Positions 44,007 through 54,174 of a DNA stretch of 58,711 nucleotides are shown in pieces. Both the position numbers and the translations under genes were made by a program. The number at the start of each line of letters is the position of its first letter. Position 1 is the stretch's first letter. The DNA comes from Roseburia sp. 1XD42-34. GTDB taxonomy: Bacteria > Bacillota > Bacilli > Bacillales > Amphibacillaceae. The stretch spans positions 1-58,711 of the forward strand of contig NZ_QWLJ01000030.1 of the NCBI RefSeq assembly GCF_009917385.1. Direction: 5' to 3'. The notes beneath the pieces are model-generated. The model was not told the origin of the DNA and did not search any database. It saw nothing but the letters and a program-made list of their open reading frames with translations.

Positions 44007-44062
44007 AACAATCTTCCTCCTAGAAGTATTTTGATGTATGAGCTAAAAAGCAAAAGCTTTAG

Positions 44063-44077
44063 CTATAATAATTCTAA
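44063..44077. promoter_or_regulatory. PerR box of ahpCF
   Basis: CTATAATAATTCTAA fits the PerR consensus TTATAATNATTATAA at 12 of 14 defined positions. It lies between the promoter and the ahpC start, so PerR would block transcription until oxidised by peroxide. Confidence 0.82.
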
Positions 44078-44086
44078 TTACACATC

Positions 44087-44116
44087 TATTATTAATTAGT
44101 AGTCGTTGTTTGTCAA
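44087..44116 (-). promoter_or_regulatory. Promoter of ahpCF
   Basis: On the minus strand TTGACA (44116-44111) is followed after 16-17 bases by TAATAAT, just upstream of the PerR box. Confidence 0.7.
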
Positions 44117-44317
44117 GGATTTACCTTTTTTGCTACTTTTTACAGAAAAATGAGAGGTGAAAAGCCTTATTCATGTAGGTTATTGTAGATTTTTTAAAAA
44201 TCAAGCGCAAATGAAATGTTTTTATTAAAAAACAAATGAAAATGATATTCAATGACAATGATAAAAAAGGGAAGTACAGAGAAAAAAGAAAAAATATCTA
44301 TACTATTTGAAATGTAA

Positions 44318-44500
44318 GTTCTCGGAAGTCTCCCGCTTTTTGAGGAGCATGGAGCTGATAAAAGGTCTAATTACGACAAAGTGGCATCTATAGCCCAATT
44401 TGTTCAGAAACTTTTAAGTCATACCCTTCTGGAGTAAACTATCAGTAGGAGTTGAAAGAAAAATATCTTAACTGAACGAAGGTTTTCTTTATAAATTTAG
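44318..44500 (+). repeat. Family A repeat, diverged copy A10
   Basis: GGAAGTCTCCCGC..., TAAAAGGTCTAATTACGAC, GGCATCTATAGCCC, CTTTTAAGTCATACCCTTC and TATCAGTAGGAGTTGAAAG, then GAACGAAGGTTTTCTTTATA. It lies between ahpC and the symporter end. 44118-44317 shows no gene. Confidence 0.6.
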
Positions 44501-44555
44501 CATACCAAAGAACTCCCCACAAATACACTATGTGATCGTATTTGTTGCATAACGT

Positions 44556-46037
44556 TTACAAAATATTCATTTTTTGCTCTGTTTTTGACTGCGTATCCTC
44601 ATAAAATAGGTGTACAGTTGGATCAATTTGCCCAATGCCTAAATATCTTGCCTTATAATCTTGAAGCAAGGTAAAAAACGTTTTACTTAATAACAAAATA
44701 GCCACGACATTAATGAATGTAGGGATGGCTGAAGCGATATCGGCAAAGTACCAGACGGTTTGCCCTGTTAGACCATAACTTACAGCATAAATAACTAATG
44801 CTGTGCCTGGAATCGGGTAGAACCAGTTGTAAAACGTTAATATGCGCTTCTTAAAGGTTTGATTTTTGTTTCGCAATAAGTGGCGAAGCAGTACCTCGTA
44901 ATATACAAACCATCCTGTCAGTGTCGTTAGTCCAAATAGAAAGATGGAAATGGTAATAATGATTCTTCCCGTACCACCGATTCCCATTTCAAATGCGGCT
45001 AACGTTAATTCCGCACCGGACATGCCAGAAGACCATTTTCCAGTAATAATAATAACAAAAGCAGTGACAGAACAAACAACGATCGTATCAATAAATACTT
45101 CAAAAGCACCCCATAGTCCTTGTTTTACCGGATGGTTTACTTTAGCGGTCGAGTGAACCATAGGAGAAGTCCCCCAGCCTGCTTCGTTACTATAAACGGA
45201 TCTGGCCATTCCCATGCTAATAGCCTGAGTCACTGCTGCGCCAGCAAATCCTCCAACTGCTGCAGTTCCTCCAAAAGCACCTTGGAATATAATAGAAAAC
45301 ACGTTGCCAATCTCTGTGAAGTGGCTCAAAATAATATATAGTCCAGACAGAATATAAAATAGGACCATGAAGGGAACCAGCTTTGCTGCAAATTTTCCTA
45401 TATGTCTTAAACCACCGTAAATGACGAAATAAGTAACGAGCATAAGTGTTAATGAAACGGGAATCATACCTATGTCAAATGTAGAGCTTACTGCTTCAGA
45501 AATGGTGTAGTTTTGCAGGGTGAAAAAGAAGGTTCCGAAAATACCACAACCAAATAAAAGTGCAGGTATCATCCAATAACGAAATTTCCGCTCTTCTCCT
45601 AACCCCTTTTCCATATAATAGGTTGGTCCACCATATGGATCGCCGTTTTCGTCCGTACTGCGGTAATGCACAGACAGGGTTACTTCAACTGTTTTAATAA
45701 TCATCCCAAGCAAGGCACAAACCCATAGCCAGAACATAGCTCCTGGTCCCCCAACAGCAATTGCTGTTGATGCCCCGCCGATATTTGCAACACCAACAGA
45801 CCCGCCAATAGCTGTACTTACTGCTTCAAAGGAAGTAATAATGCCTTTGGAGGTTGTGTTATCATGGGAACTTTTTCTTTTGAAAATGCTAAGCAATGTT
45901 TTTTTAAAAATGTGAGGCAAGTAAATAAATTGAAAAAATTTGCTACCAACTGTAAAGTACAGGCCAGTAAAGAGAATAACAATAAGGAGAGGAAGCCCCC
46001 AAAGAAGCTCTGTAATAGATTGCAGTATTTCTTGCAT
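44556..46037 (-). CDS. Sodium:alanine/glycine symporter family transporter (AGCS)
   Basis: A 493-residue membrane carrier with about ten spans. AGCS marks are SVGVANIGGASTAIAVGGPG (about 78-97), GPTYYMEKGLG and the signature GMARSVYSNEAGWGTSPMVH (about 270). The family takes up alanine, glycine or glutamine-type amino acids with sodium, in keeping with a salt-loving bacterium; AlsT of B. subtilis is a relative. ATG after AAGGGAG. Single gene. The exact amino acid cannot be read from sequence. Confidence 0.93.
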   Translation of the reverse strand: MQEILQSITELLWGLPLLIVILFTGLYFTVGSKFFQFIYLPHIFKKTLLSIFKRKSSHDNTTSKGIITSFEAVSTAIGGSVGVANIGGASTAIAVGGPGAMFWLWVCALLGMIIKTVEVTLSVHYRSTDENGDPYGGPTYYMEKGLGEERKFRYWMIPALLFGCGIFGTFFFTLQNYTISEAVSSTFDIGMIPVSLTLMLVTYFVIYGGLRHIGKFAAKLVPFMVLFYILSGLYIILSHFTEIGNVFSIIFQGAFGGTAAVGGFAGAAVTQAISMGMARSVYSNEAGWGTSPMVHSTAKVNHPVKQGLWGAFEVFIDTIVVCSVTAFVIIITGKWSSGMSGAELTLAAFEMGIGGTGRIIITISIFLFGLTTLTGWFVYYEVLLRHLLRNKNQTFKKRILTFYNWFYPIPGTALVIYAVSYGLTGQTVWYFADIASAIPTFINVVAILLLSKTFFTLLQDYKARYLGIGQIDPTVHLFYEDTQSKTEQKMNIL

Positions 46038-46343
46038 ACGTTTGCTCCCTTCATATCATTTAATTCCAAGAAAGGGTATAAAATGAAAGTTGTTAATTTT
46101 TAAATAATAACAAAAATAATTGAAATATTCAAATGAGGATTAGAAGGATAATTGGATATTGTGAGTAATCAATGAAAGGGACCTTTCGTTGCCAATTGTT
46201 AATTGGCTGGAGCGGACGTATACACGGAAGGTTTTTATCCCTATGGTAAAAGTTACTGCAGCAGGGCCTGAAAATCAGAAAAAAATCTGTTATCATAATA
46301 GTATGATTTCTTGTGAAAACAGTATAAGGGAGGCAGGAATAGC
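46038..46343. other. Divergent intergenic region between symporter and rocB-like gene
   Basis: About 300 bases without a gene, which should hold two divergent promoters. CTGTTATCATAATAG near 46287-46302 may be the -10 area of the rocB-like gene, but I see no convincing -35. Confidence 0.35.
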
Positions 46344-47999
46344 ATGTTAGATTGCAGAGAAGAAATATTGCATTTGACAAAGCAATTCGTACAAATAGAG
46401 AGTGTCGTAAATACGGATGGGGAAAAGACGCTGGCGTCGTCGCTCTATTCCATTATTTCCAGTTACCATTATTTTAGAGAACATACAGATCAAGTTATTT
46501 TACAACCAACTGTAAATGATCATATAGAGAGGTACAATGTGCTTGCATTTGTTAAAGGGACAAAAGGACAGAGCAGTAGAACGGTTATACTCATGGGACA
46601 TTTGGACACGGTGGATACATTTGATTTTCAGCATTTGCAAAATGAAGCATGCTCGCCAGAAGCATTGATGACACGCCTTCACGATGAACCATTGTCATCA
46701 TCTGTAAAAGCACATTTGGAATCGGAGGATTGGTTGTTTGGTCGAGGCGTTTTGGATATGAAGAGTGGGCTTGCCAGTCATTTATATTTATTGAAGTATT
46801 ATGCAAATCATCCAGAAGAGTTGGATGGTAATCTTGTGTTTTTAGCGGCTTGCGATGAGGAAGATAGCTCGCATGGCGTTTTGTCAGCGTTAAAGATATT
46901 AAAAGAGTTGCAAACGAAACAAGGCTTTGACTATGCAGTTGCTATCAATGCTGATTTTGTGTCTCCTGCATTTGCAGGTGACGAGAATCGTTATATATAT
47001 AAAGGAACAGTAGGGAAATTACTTCCAACATTTCTTATCACCGGGGCAGAAACGCATGTAGGATCTTGCTTTGAAGGATTAGATCCTAATTTTATTGCTT
47101 CCGAGCTAACCAGTCAAATCAATTATAATCCAGATCTATGTGATGAGGCATACGGAGAAGTGACACCGCCGCCGGTAACCCTTAAACAATCTGATCTCAA
47201 ACCGACTTATACAACGCAAACGGCTTTAGCTGCCTATGTGTACTATAATTTTTTTACACATTCCTGGTCCCCAAAAGAGGTATTGGAGAAATTGAAAACA
47301 GAGGCCTATATCGCTTTTGAACGTGCAGTTACTAAATTAGAGCAGCGCTTTCAGCAATATGGGGAGAAAAGAGGAGAAGCAGTTTCTACTCTCGGGTGGC
47401 GACCTAGAGTACTTACTTACAATGAAATGAAGGAGTTATTAATAGAAGAGCATGGTGAGGCGTTTATACAGCATATGCAAGCATTTAAAAATTTTCTCCT
47501 CCAACAAGAGGACTTAGATACGCGGCTATTTTCAGTGTATGTAGTAGAAGAGGCTTGGAAATGGATGAAAGATAAAGCACCTGCTATTATTTTATTTTAC
47601 TCTTCTTTGTATTCGCCAAGGATTGATTTATCGGAAGAGAATGAAAAAGAGGCGGCGATTTTAACCGCTATGGAACAGGCTGTAGCGGAAGTGCAACCAA
47701 ATTATCCGCACCCTATAGCGTCACGGCATTTTTTTCCACATATTTCAGATATGAGCTTTCTAGCTATCCGTGATTCGAAAGAAGATATTCAAGCCGTGAT
47801 AGATAATAATCCTGGATGGGGAACAAAGCACAAGGTATCTTATGAAGATATTCGAGAATTAAATGTACCAGTGATTAATATTGGACCATACGGTATGGAC
47901 GCGCATAAGAGTCTGGAACGGGTTGAAATGACATATTCTTTTGAGATTGTACCGAACTTGACGAAACGCGTAATTGAACTATTGGGAGTCTCATCGTAA
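46344..47999 (+). CDS. rocB: RocB-like M20-family peptidase (arginine utilisation protein)
   Basis: A 551-residue cytosolic zinc peptidase-fold protein. The M20 motifs are MGHLDTVD (His86, Asp88), GRGVLDMKSG (Asp138, bridging metal ligand), ACDEEDSSHG (Glu172/Glu173) and a C-terminal GPYGMDAHKSLERVEM with the last histidine. Length and the long insert match RocB of the roc arginine degradation genes, whose biochemical role is unclear. GGGAGG precedes the ATG. No other roc gene is near, so the arginine link is by homology only. Confidence 0.9.
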   Translation: MLDCREEILHLTKQFVQIESVVNTDGEKTLASSLYSIISSYHYFREHTDQVILQPTVNDHIERYNVLAFVKGTKGQSSRTVILMGHLDTVDTFDFQHLQNEACSPEALMTRLHDEPLSSSVKAHLESEDWLFGRGVLDMKSGLASHLYLLKYYANHPEELDGNLVFLAACDEEDSSHGVLSALKILKELQTKQGFDYAVAINADFVSPAFAGDENRYIYKGTVGKLLPTFLITGAETHVGSCFEGLDPNFIASELTSQINYNPDLCDEAYGEVTPPPVTLKQSDLKPTYTTQTALAAYVYYNFFTHSWSPKEVLEKLKTEAYIAFERAVTKLEQRFQQYGEKRGEAVSTLGWRPRVLTYNEMKELLIEEHGEAFIQHMQAFKNFLLQQEDLDTRLFSVYVVEEAWKWMKDKAPAIILFYSSLYSPRIDLSEENEKEAAILTAMEQAVAEVQPNYPHPIASRHFFPHISDMSFLAIRDSKEDIQAVIDNNPGWGTKHKVSYEDIRELNVPVINIGPYGMDAHKSLERVEMTYSFEIVPNLTKRVIELLGVSS

Positions 48000-48194
48000 T
48001 ATTTATCCCGCATGTAAGGTGCGATAAGACTCCTATATCAAAATCTTGAATGGATACAAAAATGTCTAAGTGGGAGCAAACGGCACGTAAATGCCCAATT
48101 CGTTTAAGGGCCTTTAGTTCCGTACCCTTTGCTGTACTAACATTCAGTAGGAGATGGAAGAAAACTCCTACTGAATGAAGTTTCACTCTATATT
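48000..48194 (+). repeat. Family A repeat, copy A11
   Basis: TATTTAT, then CCCGCATGTAAGGTGCGATAAG; GTCTAAGTGGGAGCAAACGG; GGGCCTTTAGTTCCGTACCC; and the clean hairpin CATTCAGTAGGAG...CTCCTACTGAATG, followed by TTTCACTCTAT. It starts directly at the rocB stop and probably ends its transcript. Confidence 0.8.
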
Positions 48195-48385
48195 GATTGG
48201 AGTATTGATCAATACAATTAGATTTAATCAAAACGGAGGCTTATGCTGAATAGGGTGACGAAATGGGAAGAACAGAATTAAATAGTTAGTTTCTACCAAT
48301 CTTCTTAGTGTAAAACGTTAGTCTCAATAATAGAATCCATATCTGAAGTTGAAAACGGATACTAAATTTGTGTCTATGTGAGTAA

Positions 48386-48433
48386 ATAACTCCTAGAGTA
48401 ATGTGACAAATATCTACTTGCCCTAGGAGTTAT
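48386..48433 (-). terminator. Possible terminator of the two-component operon
   Basis: ATAACTCCTAG and CTAGGAGTTAT form an 11-bp stem with a long loop, 23 bases past the kinase stop; only a short T-rich tail (TTATTTA) follows on the minus strand. 48195-48385 shows no gene. Confidence 0.5.
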
Positions 48434-48455
48434 AGAGATAATGGAATTATATTAA

Positions 48456-50177
48456 TTATATTTTAGTTGAAGGGATTTTTACTTTAATCAGCGTTCCTTT
48501 TTGAAGTTGAGATGAAACTTCAATGAAGCCATTATGCGCTTCGACAATAGCTTTTGCAATACTCATCCCTAATCCACTTCCAGCTGTTTGTTCTGCACTA
48601 GATGTGCCACGATAGTAGCGAGTAAAAAGATTTTGTTTCGTTTCATCATCCATTCCTATGCCATTATCTTCTACTATAATAACCACATAGGGTAAGAGCG
48701 ATGTTGCAGTAACAGTAATTTGGGTGTTTGGAGGATTGTGTTTTTCGGCATTCATAATCAAATTATCTAGTAAACGTTCTAGCCATTGTTCCTTTCCTCT
48801 TATGAGTAGTGATTGGCTGGGTAAAGAAATATGAATATTTTTATATTCTTTGTATTTATATTGACAAGTTGTTAGGACTGTTTTTATATCGATACTTGAA
48901 AAGGCATCCTCTCCTTTTTGCTCTTTTAATCTAGTAATAAAACTGAAATCTTCTACAAGGTTAAGCATATAGTCACTTTTGACACGCAAGACTTCACCAA
49001 TTTCTTTAAGTTCAGTGTCATTCCATTGATATTGTGCACTTTCTAGCAAGTGCGCGTAGCCTTGTATAGTTGAAAGCGGGGTTCGCAAATCATGAGAGAC
49101 ACCTGCCATCCATTCATCTCGTTTCCTTTCGAGTTGTACACGTTCTTTCTCAAGGGAGGAAAACTGATCTGCCATATCGTAAATTTCATCAATGACTTCT
49201 CTGTAGAGGCGAAATCTTCTTTTAATTTGATTTTTTTTAGTAAATAATTTTTGTTTTTCTTTTTCTGTAAACACTTTTTCAAATTGACCGTTTTTCATTC
49301 GTTCCAACCAACTGATAAATAGTAGCAAAGGTTGTCCGTAACGAATTCCATGCCATATGGATAAACAAATGATGAAGATTAGTAGTGTAATACTTACACA
49401 GATTAAAGCGAAAATAGCTTTCTGAACGATGGAGTCCTCTCCTTGATATTCATCCAATGTGGAATGCAATACCCAAAGGTTATTTCCTACATCTGTTACA
49501 TGAATGGATGTTCCATAGTGGCTAGGTTCAGCTAACTGTGCTGTAATTTGTAAATTATCGTATTTCATGGGTTTATTGCTTTTGCCAATTCGTCTGATCA
49601 CATCGCCATTTGGCTTAACGATGTCTAAATATCCACCTAAAGATTCTACTTCCTTTTGCAATTTAGGAATATGTTCTTCTTTAATACTGCCGCCTTCATT
49701 AGCTAACTGTCCCCATTCCGTTAACAGGTGTTGAGTTTCATCTTGATAACCAAGGACAAAGTAATAAGGGTCATTATAATAAAAAGAATCTACTAATGTA
49801 GCAATTTGATACTCACCTAACGTCTTCTGCTTATCTAAGTTTATGATTTCTTTCAATGAATACTGGTTTGGTAAATCTTTAGGAGTATTTTCTTCATAGA
49901 TAACTACACCGGTTTTATTAATGATTTGTAACCACATGTTTTTTTCTCTTAATTTCTTCATCCATTTTTCAGGAAGAACAGTATGGTTATCATCAACAAC
50001 GGTTTCTGTTACAATAGCATCCAACATACCATTTGGATAATTACCATGGATTTCATAATTTATTAATTCCTTTATCCACACGAATAAGATAAGAAGTATA
50101 ATACCTGTAACTAACAAAATCATTAGAATAAATTGAAGTGAGAAATGGATAGCAATTCTCCGTTTAATTGAATTCAT
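48456..50177 (-). CDS. Sensor histidine kinase of a two-component system
   Basis: A 573-residue membrane kinase. Span one (about 12-35), a large outer sensor domain (36-250), span two (252-275), a HAMP-like linker, the dimerisation helix with phospho-acceptor His362 (GVSHDLRTPLST) and an ATPase domain with N-box NLIMNAEKHN, G1 VEDNGIGMDDE and G2 GSGLGMSIAKAIVEAHNG. It overlaps the regulator gene by the ATGA junction. The signal is unknown; the divergent DUF418 gene is a candidate target. Confidence 0.93.
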   Translation of the reverse strand: MNSIKRRIAIHFSLQFILMILLVTGIILLILFVWIKELINYEIHGNYPNGMLDAIVTETVVDDNHTVLPEKWMKKLREKNMWLQIINKTGVVIYEENTPKDLPNQYSLKEIINLDKQKTLGEYQIATLVDSFYYNDPYYFVLGYQDETQHLLTEWGQLANEGGSIKEEHIPKLQKEVESLGGYLDIVKPNGDVIRRIGKSNKPMKYDNLQITAQLAEPSHYGTSIHVTDVGNNLWVLHSTLDEYQGEDSIVQKAIFALICVSITLLIFIICLSIWHGIRYGQPLLLFISWLERMKNGQFEKVFTEKEKQKLFTKKNQIKRRFRLYREVIDEIYDMADQFSSLEKERVQLERKRDEWMAGVSHDLRTPLSTIQGYAHLLESAQYQWNDTELKEIGEVLRVKSDYMLNLVEDFSFITRLKEQKGEDAFSSIDIKTVLTTCQYKYKEYKNIHISLPSQSLLIRGKEQWLERLLDNLIMNAEKHNPPNTQITVTATSLLPYVVIIVEDNGIGMDDETKQNLFTRYYRGTSSAEQTAGSGLGMSIAKAIVEAHNGFIEVSSQLQKGTLIKVKIPSTKI

Positions 50178-50890
50178 ACGTTACGCTCCGCAATTAATTT
50201 ATACCCTAAGCCTCTAACCGTAATGAGGTACTTTGGTTGGCTGGGATTTGGTTCAATCTTTTCTCGTACTCTTCTAATATGAACAACTACAGTGTTCTCA
50301 TCTACATATTGGTCCAGTCCCCAAACTGCCTCAAGTAACTCGGATTTTGTAAAAACTTGATTCGGATGGCGACATAAAAACACTAGCAGGCGAAAGACTA
50401 GAGCAGGACAATAGACTACTTGTCCATTAACTTTCAGTTCTTTTGTTATTTCATTCACTTGAAAATGACCAAAATTATGAATAAATGGTCTAAGTCTAGA
50501 TGTTTGTTGGTCTGTTGAGTGAGTTAGCCGCCTTTGCACTACTTTCATACGTGCCACAATTTCAAGCGGATTGAATGGTTTTGTTACATAATCATCTGCA
50601 CCCATGGCGAAGCCTGTTAAGATATCAAAGTCAGTTGTTTTTGCAGTTAAATATAAAATATGTGCATTTGATTTTTCGCGGATCTTAGGTCCTAGATCGA
50701 ACCCGTTTCCGTCTGGAAGCATCACGTCAAGAACAATGAAATCAAAATCATAGTGATTAATTTGTTGCAAGGTCTGCTCAGCATTGTAAGCTGTTTTAAT
50801 ATGGGAATACCCTTCTTTATGTAACACTTTTTTTAACATTTGTACGATGGATACTTCATCGTCGACTAATAAAATAGTTAAATTTTCCAT
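50174..50890 (-). CDS. OmpR-family response regulator
   Basis: A 238-residue regulator. The receiver domain (1-115) has the acid pair Asp10/Asp11, the phospho-acceptor Asp55 (FIVLDVMLPDG) and Lys104-type switch residue in DYVTKPF; the winged-helix DNA-binding domain (about 140-235) ends RVREKIEPNPSQPKYLITVR followed by GLGYKL. AGGAGG precedes the ATG. Partner of the overlapping kinase gene; it is divergent from the DUF418 gene. Confidence 0.95.
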   Translation of the reverse strand: MENLTILLVDDEVSIVQMLKKVLHKEGYSHIKTAYNAEQTLQQINHYDFDFIVLDVMLPDGNGFDLGPKIREKSNAHILYLTAKTTDFDILTGFAMGADDYVTKPFNPLEIVARMKVVQRRLTHSTDQQTSRLRPFIHNFGHFQVNEITKELKVNGQVVYCPALVFRLLVFLCRHPNQVFTKSELLEAVWGLDQYVDENTVVVHIRRVREKIEPNPSQPKYLITVRGLGYKLIAERNV

Positions 50891-51053
50891 TATATGACAC
50901 CTACCTCCTATTTTATATTATCACAGAAACATTACGAAAACCTTACCTCATTATAGCTGTGTTTCTCCTCTTGTAATATGCATTAATGATCAACGTAAGG
51001 ATGGGAATGTATGATATTTCATAGTTAAACTTATATTGTGGAGGATGGGAAGA

Positions 51054-52250
51054 TTGAATAACAAAAGAATAACAGTTGTCGATCAATTACGTGGTTTTAG
51101 TTTACTTGGCATATTAATGGCGAATATGTTAATTTTTCAATATGGAATGTATGGAAAAGATGAATTAGAGCATTTTTCCGTTTCCAAGTTTGATCATATC
51201 ACCCGTCATTTAATTGAAATATTTATTGAAACAAGCTTTATGCCGATTTTTGCTTTTCTGTTTGGTTACGGCATGATAAAGATGAAAGAGAAATTAGAAG
51301 TGAAGCGTTTGCCTGTTAAGCGTTATTTAGCAAGGCGGTTTCTCCTGCTTTCGATAATAGGTTATCTTCATGGCTCCTATTTATGGGAAGGGGATATTTT
51401 ATTCATTTATGGAATGATCGGATTTATCTTGCTCCTATTTCTAAAACGAAGAACGAAAACGATTTTAATCTGGGCAATAGCCTTATTACTTATAACTACA
51501 TTTTTAAGTTACGGGGGTAAAGAGGTAGACGCACCTATAGACGAAGCTTCCGTGATGGAAGATCATATAGAAAAGTCAAAAAAAGTTTATCAAAATGGTA
51601 GCTATGCGGATATTTTAGCATTTAGCAGTGAGGATCCTTTCTTTGAAATGTTTACGGAAGAGGAACTAGCAGCAACCTTATTGATTACACCTTTCATATT
51701 GCTTCCTATGTTTTTGTTTGGAATGTATGCAGCTAACCGAAAATGGTTTGTAAATCTGGATAGATACCAAAAGCGTTGGAGAAGATTAGCGATTTTGTTT
51801 ATCGTTAGCGGTATTGCTCTTAAGTCATTACCACTAATGATCAATGAAGAGGGAATAACTAATTTATGTTTTAGCTTAGGTGGACCAGTGCTCGCCTTTG
51901 GATATATTTTTGCCTTCTCTGTTCTGTTTCACCATAAATCGTATGATATGGTGGTGAAAGGGCTTGAAGCAGTTGGAAAGCTTTCGTTAAGTAACTATTT
52001 ATTACAAACAATGGTATGTATAAGTATATTTTACGGATACGGTCTAGGGTTATTTGGTAAACTAGGCGTTCTTTCTGGCGTTGGACTATCTATTGTCATT
52101 TTTGCTATCCAAATGATGGTAAGCTTTTATTATATAAAAAGATTTCGGTCTGGTCCATTTGAAAAGATGATGCGTATCTGGACATATTTGAGTTGGTCGG
52201 GAAGATTAAAGGTAAAGCATGAGATTCAATTGCAAGATAAAGTTAGTTAA
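51054..52250 (+). CDS. DUF418-family integral membrane protein
   Basis: A 398-residue protein with about nine to ten spans. The N-terminal VDQLRGFSLLGILMANMLIF and SFMPIFAFLFGYGMIKM are typical of DUF418 (YeiB-like) proteins, related to acyltransferase-3-type membrane enzymes; the C-terminal part has KLSLSNYLLQTMVCISIFYG and FRSGPFEKMMRIWTY. I use TTG 51054 since GGAGGATGGGA lies just upstream; an upstream in-frame TTG (51036) would precede that site. Function unknown, perhaps envelope-related. Divergent from the two-component genes, which suggests control by them. Confidence 0.85.
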   Translation: MNNKRITVVDQLRGFSLLGILMANMLIFQYGMYGKDELEHFSVSKFDHITRHLIEIFIETSFMPIFAFLFGYGMIKMKEKLEVKRLPVKRYLARRFLLLSIIGYLHGSYLWEGDILFIYGMIGFILLLFLKRRTKTILIWAIALLLITTFLSYGGKEVDAPIDEASVMEDHIEKSKKVYQNGSYADILAFSSEDPFFEMFTEEELAATLLITPFILLPMFLFGMYAANRKWFVNLDRYQKRWRRLAILFIVSGIALKSLPLMINEEGITNLCFSLGGPVLAFGYIFAFSVLFHHKSYDMVVKGLEAVGKLSLSNYLLQTMVCISIFYGYGLGLFGKLGVLSGVGLSIVIFAIQMMVSFYYIKRFRSGPFEKMMRIWTYLSWSGRLKVKHEIQLQDKVS

Positions 52251-52343
52251 TGTGTTGTGTGTTCAAAAGGCGGTAATCAGGATAAGAATGTAAAAGGGGT
52301 ACAATTAATAGAGCCGACATTATCCTCACTTTATTGTAATGAA

Positions 52344-52394
52344 AAAGATATGATTCTCATGAATAAATGGAGAATCATATCTTTGAATTTTTTT
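52344..52394. terminator. Strong bidirectional hairpin terminator
   Basis: A perfect 15-bp stem AAAGATATGATTCTC/GAGAATCATATCTTT with T-run TTTTTTT on the plus side; on the minus side TTTTTCATT follows. It separates the DUF418 gene from the convergent dehydrogenase gene. Confidence 0.9.
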
Positions 52395-52442
52395 AGTTAC
52401 CTCTTGCGCGCGGGTTGGATTTAATTCTATATCCGAAAAGAC

Positions 52443-53597
52443 TTACATTGCTTGGCGAATGATTGCTTGAACTTCTTCCAGTTTCGGCTTTCTAGGGTTC
52501 GTTGCAGCAGTAGCATCCTTCATTGCGTTTTCTGCAAGTGTAGGAATGTCCTCTTCTTTTGCTCCAAGCTCTTTAAAGCCTGTTGGAATGTTTAAATCTT
52601 TAGCAAGGCGTTCGATAGCAGCAACTGCCTTTTCAGCTGCTTCGCGTTTGCTTAAGCCTTCTACACTTTCACCTAAATATGCTGCCATTTTAGCAAAGCG
52701 ATCTTCACGACCTACTAGGTTGTAACGGCATACATGTGGTAAAAGAATCGCGTTACATACGCCGTGTGGCAAGTTATAGAATCCACCCATTTGGTGAGCA
52801 ATCGCATGAACGTATCCTAGAGAAGCATTGTTGAATGCCATTCCAGCTAAGAATTGTGCGTAAACCATTTTTTCACGTGCTTCTATATCCTGTCCGTTTG
52901 CAAAGGCGCGTGGTAAATATTCAGGAATAAGTTCAAAAACTTTTTCAGCAGCTGAATCTGTCATTGGCGTTGCTGCAGTTGATACATACGCTTCAACAGC
53001 ATGCGTTAAAGCATCTAATCCAGTAGCAGCAGTTAGAGCTGGCGGTAGTCCAACCATTAATTCTGGGTCGTTAATGGATACTAATGGTGTCACATGCTTA
53101 TCAATAATTGCCATTTTTACATGGCGCTTTACGTCTGTAATAATCGTAAACTTTGTCATTTCACTTGCTGTTCCAGCAGTTGTGTTAATGGAAATTAAAG
53201 GCACTAACGGATTTTCAGACTTATCTACCCCTTCATAATCGTGGATCGTCCCTCCGTTTGATACAACTAGCCCAATTCCTTTTGCAGCGTCATGAGAAGA
53301 TCCACCTCCAAGCGATACGAGGGAATCACAATTTGCTGCTTTAAAAGCTTTCACACCATCAGCAACGTTTTTGTCAGTAGGATTTGGCTCTGCTTTTGGA
53401 TAAATTTCTACTTCCAATCCAGCTGCTTTAATAATACTAGCAATTTTGTCTGCAATTCCTAATTTAAATAGACCATCATCCGTTACTAAAAGCGCTTTCT
53501 TGGCATTTGCATCTTTTAAGCGTGAACCAGTTTCTTGAATACTCCCTTGGCCAAATAGATTAATAGACGGCATTGAAAATTGACTCTGTTTCGTCAT
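52443..53597 (-). CDS. Iron-containing alcohol dehydrogenase
   Basis: A 384-residue group III NAD(P)-dependent alcohol dehydrogenase. The cofactor loop is GGGSSHDAAKG (97-107), and metal ligands are Asp195 and His199 (GLDALTHAVEAY) with histidines in HAIAHQMGGFYNLPHGVCNA. The sequence resembles the DhaT/methanol dehydrogenase branch of Bacilli, which act on short primary alcohols or 1,3-propanediol; the true substrate is uncertain. ATG after AAGGGGA. It has its own terminator and no operon partner. Confidence 0.93.
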   Translation of the reverse strand: MTKQSQFSMPSINLFGQGSIQETGSRLKDANAKKALLVTDDGLFKLGIADKIASIIKAAGLEVEIYPKAEPNPTDKNVADGVKAFKAANCDSLVSLGGGSSHDAAKGIGLVVSNGGTIHDYEGVDKSENPLVPLISINTTAGTASEMTKFTIITDVKRHVKMAIIDKHVTPLVSINDPELMVGLPPALTAATGLDALTHAVEAYVSTAATPMTDSAAEKVFELIPEYLPRAFANGQDIEAREKMVYAQFLAGMAFNNASLGYVHAIAHQMGGFYNLPHGVCNAILLPHVCRYNLVGREDRFAKMAAYLGESVEGLSKREAAEKAVAAIERLAKDLNIPTGFKELGAKEEDIPTLAENAMKDATAATNPRKPKLEEVQAIIRQAM

Positions 53598-54174
53598 GTT
53601 CCTATCCCCTTAAAGAATTATATTTTTGTAATTAGCAGAAAAGTTCTGAAATCTGCTAAATATTTCCATTCCCATTTTTAATATAGCATACTGGGAAATT
53701 GATTCAACAAAAAAGCTCAAAAATCGACAAAAACACCTAAAAAAGTTAGTTATCAGTAATAGAATATTTGTTTTCTTATTATTGATCGAAATTTCACAAT
53801 TATACTAGTAGGTTAACCTATTGACTTTTAACTAATAGATGCATCTAATGTATTGCAACACTCCAAGCATAGTAGGCTAGGAAAACGATAGTTTCAAGCG
53901 GTTTGCAGATAAGGGGGATAAAGGTAAACATACATAGGCTAAGATGCTTTTGGAGTTTATTGGTTTTAAAGTTTATTTTTCATTTATTTTAGATGAGAAA
54001 TCCCTAAGTAATAAACTTTCTTAGACGAAGGAGTTCAAGAAAAAACTTGTCATAGTCATCCGACTGAAGGTAATTTGCATCATTTTAATCCCAAAGGAAA
54101 GCAGCAGAGGATTAAAACGTTGCAGGCTAGAGGGTGGATTAATAATCAGTAAGCAGACATTTACTGTTGCCTTG
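53598..54174. other. Intergenic region upstream of the dehydrogenase
   Basis: AT-rich, with no gene I can support. It should contain the dehydrogenase promoter. A short patch near 54080-54160 looks like part of a decayed element, not assignable. Confidence 0.35.
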
